Part shown: positions 1 to 4,779 of the stretch, piece by piece
Position numbering within the stretch: position 1 is the first letter of the stretch
Layout of the letters: each line of letters opens with the position of its first letter
Source: Chloroflexota bacterium
Lineage (GTDB): Bacteria; Chloroflexota; Dormibacteria; Dormibacterales; Dormibacteraceae
Assembly (NCBI GenBank): GCA_005880525.1
Contig: VBFW01000055.1
Location: forward strand, 1 to 6,000
Length of the DNA stretch: 6,000 nucleotides
Direction of reading: 5' to 3'
The notes under the pieces: generated by a model
The model's input: only the letters and a program-made list of their open reading frames with translations
What the model was told of the DNA's origin: nothing
Databases searched by the model: none
Made by a program: the position numbers and the translations under genes

Positions 1-1
1 C

Positions 2-115
2 AATTTCAATGACCGCGCTTCATTGAATTTGACGATTCTCAGGTCTGGGTCGCTGGCAGAAACTCTCCACACGACAGTGACCTGGAAAACGAACGATTCT
101 GAATCAGTCCGGTAG
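2..115 (+). pseudogene. Possible C-terminal remnant of a Calx-beta-like extracellular protein (partial, enters from the left edge)
   Basis: The frame starting at base 2 is open from the window edge to a TAG at 113-115 (37 sense codons). The translated stretch LTILRSGSLAETLHTTVTW, followed by KTNDSE, has alternating beta-strand character. It resembles the first half of a Calx-beta repeat, where an R-S/T-G turn is followed by a T-V-x-Y/W-x-T-x-D strand. A Calx-beta repeat would continue with A-x-G-x-D-Y and G-T-L-x-F; here the frame simply stops. Moving one frame over after about position 107 gives SGRGGEDQWHVCGSG, which has a loose G-E-D...G resemblance to that continuation before a stop at 153. 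Frameshifted debris is therefore one reading. The others are a genuine short C-terminus or chance. GC is near 50%, below the rest of the window. The match is by eye only. Confidence 0.25.
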
Positions 116-126
116 GGGAGGAGAGG
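115..126 (+). promoter_or_regulatory. Strong Shine-Dalgarno sequence ahead of a 23-codon ORF
   Basis: The purine run GGGGAGGAGAGG contains GGAGGAG at 117-123, almost fully complementary to the 3' end of 16S rRNA. It lies 7 nt before the ATG at 131, which is optimal spacing. It is the best SD-like sequence ahead of any candidate start in the window; the four long genes have weak or no SD. This is the main reason to take the following short ORF seriously. Confidence 0.45.
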
Positions 127-130
127 ATCA

Positions 131-202
131 ATGGCACGTATGTGGAAGCGGCTGATGCGTAGCGCGAGTCGGCCACGAGTCGTCGGAAGCTGGCTGCTGT
201 AA
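131..202 (+). CDS. Candidate small basic peptide, 23 aa
   Basis: An ATG at 131 opens 23 codons ending in TAA at 200-202. The peptide begins MARMWKRLMRSASR and ends in GSWLL. It has six arginines and one lysine against no acidic residues, so it is strongly basic, with hydrophobic W, L, M and V residues interspersed. I do not recognise a family. Support comes from the near-ideal SD at 115-126 and a terminator-like hairpin 13 nt after the stop, which together look like a compact transcription and translation unit. Possible readings are a small membrane-active or nucleic-acid-binding peptide, a leader peptide ahead of an attenuator-like hairpin controlling the next gene, or chance within decayed sequence, since it is in the same frame as the open stretch ending at 115. 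No sigma-70 promoter is convincing upstream: TTGACG at 29-34 has no matching -10 at the right distance. Confidence 0.35.
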   Translation: MARMWKRLMRSASRPRVVGSWLL

Positions 203-215
203 CCCCCTAGAGTGC

Positions 216-232
216 GCCCGCCTCAGGCGGGC
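216..232 (+). terminator. GC-rich hairpin, probable terminator or attenuator
   Basis: A perfect 7-bp inverted repeat, GCCCGCC and GGCGGGC, flanks a TCA loop. The 3' side continues ATCTTGCAT, which is only weakly T-rich, so this is not a textbook intrinsic terminator. It lies 13 nt after the stop of the 23-codon ORF and 56 nt before the start of the large sensor-transporter gene. It most likely insulates the two; attenuation of the downstream gene is an alternative. Confidence 0.5.
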
Positions 233-275
233 ATCTTGCATGGCCTTGGCAGGGGGAGCATCCGGAACCGAAGGC

Positions 276-281
276 TAGAAT
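276..281 (+). promoter_or_regulatory. Candidate -10 element (TAGAAT) of a possibly leaderless promoter
   Basis: TAGAAT matches the sigma-70 -10 consensus TATAAT at 5 of 6 positions. It ends 7 nt before the TTG at 289, so transcription would begin at or next to the start codon and give a leaderless mRNA. A TTGGCA at 246-251 resembles a -35 box, but the 24-nt spacer is too long for the usual 16-19 nt. The promoter would have to work mainly through the -10. The poor SD ahead of the gene fits a leaderless transcript. Confidence 0.35.
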
Positions 282-288
282 TCGACAG

Positions 289-2856
289 TTGCCGCGATTT
301 CGGAGTCTGCCCTGGAAGGCGAGACTTTACGTAGCGACGGCTCTTGTTGTAAGCGCCCTTGGCATCAGCCTGGGGTGGCGCTTCCGACCGCTCACCCTGG
401 CGGACGCCCCGATGTTGCTGTATCTGGCTGTTGGCACGCAGCTGGCCGCGCTGCTGCCAATACGGTGGCGTAACGGTGTTCAATCGGTTGTCGATCCCCT
501 CCTCTTAGCAGCGGGCCTTTTTGCTCCGGGCGCCGGAGTCGGACTCCTAGCTTGGCTGGCGACCTTTGATGGACGTGTTCCCGGCCGAGGTACAACGTGG
601 TGGATCCTGGCGTTCAACCGAGCGATGCTCTGCATTGCCCATGCCTTTCCATCCCTAGCGGTCGCCTACCTACTTCCCAGTGATCCCTGGAGCCTTCCGA
701 TCAAGACGGGCGCATACGTCCTCATGTCGATCGCCGTGAATTACCTAATGGCAGCGCGCGCTCTGTCTTTCGTGAGTCGCACGAGTTTTTGGGCCACTCT
801 CGAACAAAACGTCGGCGGCCTTTCGACACTGACATCGACGGTGATCCTGAATTTTTCGGGTGGGATTCTCTACTTAGTCCTTGCTGAGACTCCCGACAAC
901 GTCGGCTATCTCATGGCTCCAGCCCTTTTTGGGTTCATCCTCGCGGTCAGGGGAAACGTTGCCGACGCGCAACGCCAGACCGAGCTGAAGGATCAGACCC
1001 TCGAGCTGGCCGCCCAGGCGCTCGATGCTCGAGACCGTTACACCGAGTCCCATTCGATTCGAGTGGCGGAGCTTTCCGGCCGGCTGGGCGAACACCTGGA
1101 GCTCGGTGATCGCGAGTGCGATCTTCTGCGAACCGCCGGATCGCTGCACGACCTCGGAAAGATCGGAGTTAGGGACGACATTCTCAACAAGCCGGGGCCG
1201 CTCACCGACGAGGAGTGGGAGGTCATGCGCAAGCACCCCGACATTGGGGCGGACATGATCGCTCAGCACTCAGCACTGACCGCAGTCGCTCCGCTTGTGC
1301 GTCACCACCACGAGCGCTGGGACGGTAGCGGTTATCCCGCGGGCCTCAAAGGCGATGTAATCCCGTTCGGGGCCCGCATCCTGTCGGTGGCTGACTCGTT
1401 CGACACGATCACCGGCACCCGTCTTTACCGGCGCTCGCTCATGACACCACTCGAAGGTGTTGAGGACATCAGCCGCAGAGCCAGCCATTGGTATGACCCA
1501 AACGTCGTGGATGCGCTGCGTGCGCTGCACGGAATGGAACCACTCCCCCTCTCGGACAGGCCGCAAGTGCCGCGGCGCATCACGGCATGGAATGTGCTCA
1601 GGAGCAATCCGGGCTTTGCGCGGCTGCTGGCCGCGATCGGCATCTCAGGCCTGGGTGATCCGCTTACCCAGGTAGCAGCCTTGGTGTCGATCTATGTGGC
1701 GACCGGCGGTAAAACGCTGGCGGTCGCGGCCGCGTTCATCGCGCAGGCTGCGGCGACAATCCTGATGGGTGGCGCGCTCGGGGGAATCGCCGATCGGTTC
1801 GCACGCAAGCGCCTCGTCGTGTATCTCGAACTGGCGCGTGCCGCGCTGCTGGTCGCGACTCCATTCGTGGTTGCGTCCTCCATCTGGATGCTGGTCCCGG
1901 TGCTGTTCGTGCTCGCGGCCATCAACTCTGTGGTCGCTCCGGCCAAGCAAGCAGCGGTGCCGACGTTGGTGGCGCCCGGTCAGGTGGGTAAGGCGAACTC
2001 GATGGTCACCGCGACGATGACCGCGTGCGGCGCTTTGGGCTTCGGACTCGCCGGCGCAACCCTGGCGCTCGCACAACAGTTCACCATCCCGCATCCGACA
2101 ACGGTGCTTTTCATCACTGACGCCGTGACCTTCGCTGTTGCCGCCCTCCTCGTGGCGAGAATCCCATTCCTCGGAGGCGGGACGACGACCACGCGAGTGA
2201 CTGGCGCCTGGCGGCGGACGTGGGCGCTCGACGCGGTCCGTTCGCACCTGACCGTGGGGGCAATGGCCGCTTTCCTGCTTGCAATGAGCTTTCCGGCTCT
2301 TCTCGCGCTCGCCTATCGCATCGAGCCGCAGGCAGGAGGTCCCACCTACTCAGTTCTCGAGCTGGTCCTGTCGGCCGGCCTGTTTATCGGATCCCTGGTG
2401 GTGGGTCGCTCCCAGGCCATCGGATCGATGCGAACCGCCGGTGTCGGTTTGCTTGTGACCGGCCTGTTTTCGCTCGCGATGACTCTCACCAATGAGGTCT
2501 ATTTCGTCGCCGCTGCTCTTTTCATCGCCTCCTTGGGCAACGCGATCTACTGGGTCGCCAATCAAACAGCCCTGGTCGAGGCTGCCGATGCGTCGAACCG
2601 CGGCAGCGTGATGGCGACCCGTTTCGGCCTCGTGCAGACAGCGAGCATCGCCGGCGCGGCAGTCGGCGGTTTCGTCACCCAGGCGTATGGGCCGCAGAAC
2701 GGACCTCTTGTCGCTTATGGCGTGCTCGCGATAGGCCTGATCCTCCTCGGCATGTTCGCGCTGGCCGCCGGCCGGCAAACCATCAACCCGTTGCATGGCC
2801 TGCCGTACGAGGAGGCCATGCTGAGGCCGGCTGAAGTGGGATCGCCCGCCGAGTAA
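289..2856 (+). CDS. Membrane-sensor / HD-GYP c-di-GMP phosphodiesterase / MFS transporter fusion protein, 855 aa
   Basis: Residues ~13-220 hold about seven hydrophobic helices (13-30, 41-58, 66-92, 104-129, ~139-157, ~178-199, 205-221), a membrane sensor region I cannot assign to a named family. Residues ~224-250 look like a charged helical linker. Residues ~250-420 are an HD-GYP domain, a metal-dependent phosphohydrolase fold that converts cyclic-di-GMP to pGpG or GMP in the cytoplasm. H255, H287-D288 in SLHDLGKIGVRD, H316 in KHPDIG, H339-H341 in HHHERWDGSGYP and D369 in ILSVADSFD keep the metal-binding and signature residues, so activity is expected. From ~443 to 828 there is a full-length ~12-helix MFS permease of the EntS/MFS_3 type, with motif A as GGIADRFARKR (499-508); its substrate is unknown. 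The frame is continuous through all parts. The first in-frame start after the TAG at 208 is TTG 289, chosen because helix 1 follows directly; a purine run AAGG at 271-274 is a poor SD. Two TTA codons (505, 874) occur only in the sensor part. Confidence 0.88.
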   Translation: MPRFRSLPWKARLYVATALVVSALGISLGWRFRPLTLADAPMLLYLAVGTQLAALLPIRWRNGVQSVVDPLLLAAGLFAPGAGVGLLAWLATFDGRVPGRGTTWWILAFNRAMLCIAHAFPSLAVAYLLPSDPWSLPIKTGAYVLMSIAVNYLMAARALSFVSRTSFWATLEQNVGGLSTLTSTVILNFSGGILYLVLAETPDNVGYLMAPALFGFILAVRGNVADAQRQTELKDQTLELAAQALDARDRYTESHSIRVAELSGRLGEHLELGDRECDLLRTAGSLHDLGKIGVRDDILNKPGPLTDEEWEVMRKHPDIGADMIAQHSALTAVAPLVRHHHERWDGSGYPAGLKGDVIPFGARILSVADSFDTITGTRLYRRSLMTPLEGVEDISRRASHWYDPNVVDALRALHGMEPLPLSDRPQVPRRITAWNVLRSNPGFARLLAAIGISGLGDPLTQVAALVSIYVATGGKTLAVAAAFIAQAAATILMGGALGGIADRFARKRLVVYLELARAALLVATPFVVASSIWMLVPVLFVLAAINSVVAPAKQAAVPTLVAPGQVGKANSMVTATMTACGALGFGLAGATLALAQQFTIPHPTTVLFITDAVTFAVAALLVARIPFLGGGTTTTRVTGAWRRTWALDAVRSHLTVGAMAAFLLAMSFPALLALAYRIEPQAGGPTYSVLELVLSAGLFIGSLVVGRSQAIGSMRTAGVGLLVTGLFSLAMTLTNEVYFVAAALFIASLGNAIYWVANQTALVEAADASNRGSVMATRFGLVQTASIAGAAVGGFVTQAYGPQNGPLVAYGVLAIGLILLGMFALAAGRQTINPLHGLPYEEAMLRPAEVGSPAE

Positions 2857-2862
2857 GCGGGC
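2844..2862 (+). terminator. GC-rich hairpin spanning the stop codon of the fusion gene
   Basis: GCCCGC (2844-2849) and GCGGGC (2857-2862) form a 6-bp stem around a 7-nt loop that contains the TAA stop at 2854-2856. Overlapping alternatives are GGGCC (2859-2863) with GGCCC (2870-2874), and GGGGC (2876-2880) with GCCCC (2891-2895). None is followed by a T-run, so Rho-independent activity is doubtful, but the cluster of stems fills most of the 70-bp gap to the next gene. The stem bases match those of the hairpin at 216-232. Confidence 0.35.
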
Positions 2863-2910
2863 CGAATTGGGCCCTGGGGCTAACCGGGACGCCCCCTGAG
2901 ATGCCTCATT

Positions 2911-2916
2911 CATACT
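2911..2916 (+). promoter_or_regulatory. Weak candidate -10 element (CATACT) for the three-gene operon
   Basis: CATACT matches TATAAT at 4 of 6 positions and lies 10 nt before the TTG at 2927. This would give a leader of only a few nucleotides. No -35 box is visible upstream, where the sequence is GC-rich stem material. It is listed because this gap is the only non-coding space before the operon and no SD is present, so a near-leaderless start is plausible. Confidence 0.2.
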
Positions 2917-2926
2917 GCTGCGTACC

Positions 2927-4069
2927 TTGCGCAACCCTCGCCCGGCGGGCTCCCCGCACGAGCCGGAATCCACCGAGCCGGCGACTCGGCCGACGGCCGT
3001 CGCTGTCGCCTGGTCGCTCGATCCCCGCCGCCGCCGCCTGTACCTCCAGCTCGCGTTCGGGCTCGGCTCGGCCCTGGTCGCAGTGCTCGTCCTCTACCTC
3101 ATCCGCGACGTGCTTGGCGCCTTCGTGCTGGGCGCGGCGATCGCCTTCCTGATCCAGCCCGCCATCCACCGGCTTACCGAGCTCGGCCTGCCCCGAATCC
3201 TGGCCATCGGGCTGATCTTCGTGGTGATCCTGCTGGCGCTTGCCGGCATCGTGCTTCTGGTCCTGCCGCTCTTCATCGGCGAGGTCGGCCAGCTCCAGTC
3301 GCAGCTGCCGAGCCTGGCCAACGAGGCCCAGCGCCGGATCACCGAACTGCAGGGCTCGCCCGTCAGCATCTTCGGCTTCAACGTCAACCTCTCCAGCTCG
3401 GTCGAGACGGTGAGCTCGCACCTGCGCGACTACCTGCTCGGCCAGTTCGGCAACGCCGTCAGCATCGGCCTCACCGCGCTGACGACGTTGCTCCAGATCC
3501 TCTTGATGTTCGTGGTCGCGTTCCTGCTCGCTTTGGACGCGCATTCGGTGCGGCGCGTGCTTCGCCGCCTGGTGCCCAACGACTACCGCAGCGACTTCGA
3601 TCAGATCTGGCGCCGCGTGCGGCGAATGCTTTACGGGTACGTGAGGGGCCAGATCATCGTCGCCGGCATGATCGGCATCCTCAGCGGCATCGGCTGCGCC
3701 GCGCTCGGCCTGCCCGACGCTGTCGCGCTCGGCCTGATCGCCGGCATCACCGCGATCATTCCCTACCTCGGACCATTTATCGGCGCGCTGCCCGCAGTGC
3801 TGGTGGGCCTTGCTTCAGGCGGCCCCTTCAAGGCGCTGCTCGTGGTCGGCCTCTACTTCCTGATCTCGAACGTGATACTCAACTTCGTATACCCCAAGGT
3901 GATGGGCGACGCGGTGCGGCTGCCACCCCTTCTCGTCATCGTCGCGTTGATCGCGGGTTTCAGCTGGGCCGGAATCCTCGGCATGTTCGTCGCAGTGCCG
4001 CTGGCGGCGACATTGAGGATCGTGTTCGACCACATCTATCCGCGCCTGTATGAGCAGAAGCCGGCGTGA
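2927..4069 (+). CDS. AI-2E family (UPF0118/DUF20) transporter-like membrane protein, 380 aa
   Basis: This is a polytopic inner-membrane protein of the AI-2E transporter family. The family is named for TqsA, linked to autoinducer-2 export, but other members are reported as Na+(Li+)/H+ antiporters or have no known substrate, so the name does not fix the substrate here. Residues 1-36 are a Pro/Arg-rich, probably disordered cytoplasmic tail. Paired helices follow at ~40-59 and 61-76, a long hydrophobic segment at ~90-115, and then the family's extramembrane stretch (~116-185). The conserved C-terminal half comes next: GYVRGQIIVAGMIG, the signature IPYLGPFIGALPA (278-290), YPKVMGDAVRLPPLL (322-336) and GILGMFVAVPLAA. 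Length is typical for the family (340-400 aa). TTG 2927 is the first start after an in-frame TGA at 2897 and has no SD; an internal start is possible because the tail is not conserved. The stop overlaps the next gene's start by 4 nt (GTGA). Confidence 0.88.
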   Translation: MRNPRPAGSPHEPESTEPATRPTAVAVAWSLDPRRRRLYLQLAFGLGSALVAVLVLYLIRDVLGAFVLGAAIAFLIQPAIHRLTELGLPRILAIGLIFVVILLALAGIVLLVLPLFIGEVGQLQSQLPSLANEAQRRITELQGSPVSIFGFNVNLSSSVETVSSHLRDYLLGQFGNAVSIGLTALTTLLQILLMFVVAFLLALDAHSVRRVLRRLVPNDYRSDFDQIWRRVRRMLYGYVRGQIIVAGMIGILSGIGCAALGLPDAVALGLIAGITAIIPYLGPFIGALPAVLVGLASGGPFKALLVVGLYFLISNVILNFVYPKVMGDAVRLPPLLVIVALIAGFSWAGILGMFVAVPLAATLRIVFDHIYPRLYEQKPA

Positions 4070-4779
4070 AGATCGCCGTCTTCTCGGACATTCACGCCAA
4101 CTGGCAGAGCCTCGAAGCCGTCATGGAGGACTGCCCGCCCGTGGACGAGACGCTCTGCCTCGGTGACGTCGTCGGTTACGGCGGTGATCCGAAACGTTGT
4201 GTCGACGAGGTCATGGACAACGGGTGGCTCACGCTGGTCGGCAACCACGATCGCGCTTGCACGGACCCGGAGATCCTCGAATGGTTCAACGACGACGCGG
4301 CCACCGTGGTGCGCTGGACGGTCGACGTGATCGGACCGGAACGTCTCGAGTGGCTGCGGGATCTACCCGACAGCCACACCAAAGAGAACGTCCTGCTGGT
4401 CCACGCCAGCCCGCGCGATCACATCTACGAATACGTCCTCGACAGCGCGGTCGCGCATGCAAACCTCGAGCTGCTGCGCGGCAAGCTGTGCCTTCACGGC
4501 CACACGCACGTGCCGGGCATATTCGGCTTCTCGGACGGCCAGGTCACCCACGATTACCGAGTGGACACTTTCCGACTCGCCGGCCCCGCGCTTGTGAATC
4601 CCGGCAGCATCGGCCAGCCGCGTGATGGCATACCGATGGCTAGCTACGGCATCTGGGATGTCGACGAGGGAACCTTCGAGTTCAGGCGCGTCCGCTATGA
4701 CATCGGAGGTGCACAGCAGGCGATACGTGAAGCGCAGCTGCCGGAACGCTTTGCGGCTCGCCTAGAAACAGGTCGATGA
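4066..4779 (+). CDS. Calcineurin-like metallophosphoesterase (YfcE/Metallophos_2 type), 237 aa
   Basis: This is a soluble cytoplasmic phosphoesterase with a dinuclear metal site. All family blocks are present in order: D8-x-H10 in FSDIHANWQSLEAV, G33-D34 in LGDVVGYGGDP, G59-N60-H61-D62 in VGNHDRA, H113 in LLVHASP, and H146/H148 in LHGHTHVPG. NPGSIGQPRDG follows near the C-terminus, typical of YfcE-like proteins. Catalysis is therefore expected to be intact. Known members hydrolyse varied phosphodiesters or phosphomonoesters, and the natural substrate cannot be read from sequence. The YGxDP stretch after the GD motif marks the subgroup often labelled simply 'metallophosphoesterase family protein'. 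The start is GTG 4066, which overlaps the upstream stop as GTGA; a weak GAAG (4057-4060) lies 5 nt ahead, so translation is probably coupled to the AI-2E-like gene. The end overlaps the next gene as ATGA. Confidence 0.92.
   Translation: MKIAVFSDIHANWQSLEAVMEDCPPVDETLCLGDVVGYGGDPKRCVDEVMDNGWLTLVGNHDRACTDPEILEWFNDDAATVVRWTVDVIGPERLEWLRDLPDSHTKENVLLVHASPRDHIYEYVLDSAVAHANLELLRGKLCLHGHTHVPGIFGFSDGQVTHDYRVDTFRLAGPALVNPGSIGQPRDGIPMASYGIWDVDEGTFEFRRVRYDIGGAQQAIREAQLPERFAARLETGR

Noticed and set aside
29..34. TTGACG as a -35 box for the 23-codon ORF
   Set aside because: No acceptable -10 hexamer lies 16-19 nt downstream (region 51-59 is GC-rich without a TATAAT-like sequence).
1262..1275. Tandem CTCAGCA repeat
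   Set aside because: Only two 7-bp copies within the HD-GYP coding sequence, encoding ordinary residues (A-Q-H-S-A-L); too short to be meaningful.
1645..2247. 200-codon open frame on the - strand, opposite the MFS part
   Set aside because: Low-complexity R/H/D/G-rich translation with no recognisable motif; a shadow of the transporter coding sequence.
2350..2973. 207-codon - strand frame crossing the gap between the fusion gene and the AI-2E-like gene
   Set aside because: Mostly antisense to the MFS part, no SD, no recognisable domain; the gap is better explained by stems and a promoter.
2901..3152. ATG-started 83-codon + strand frame just before the AI-2E-like gene
   Set aside because: Ser/Arg/Pro-rich shadow in another frame; the overlapping frame carries the conserved family sequence and couples to the next gene.
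2906..3544. 212-codon open frame on the - strand, opposite the AI-2E-like gene
   Set aside because: Its product is dominated by Q, D, E and R runs typical of the antisense of GC-rich membrane-protein codons, and the + strand frame has clear family motifs.
4197..4625. 142-codon + strand frame inside the phosphoesterase gene
   Set aside because: Arg-rich shadow frame; every metallophosphoesterase motif is in the other frame.
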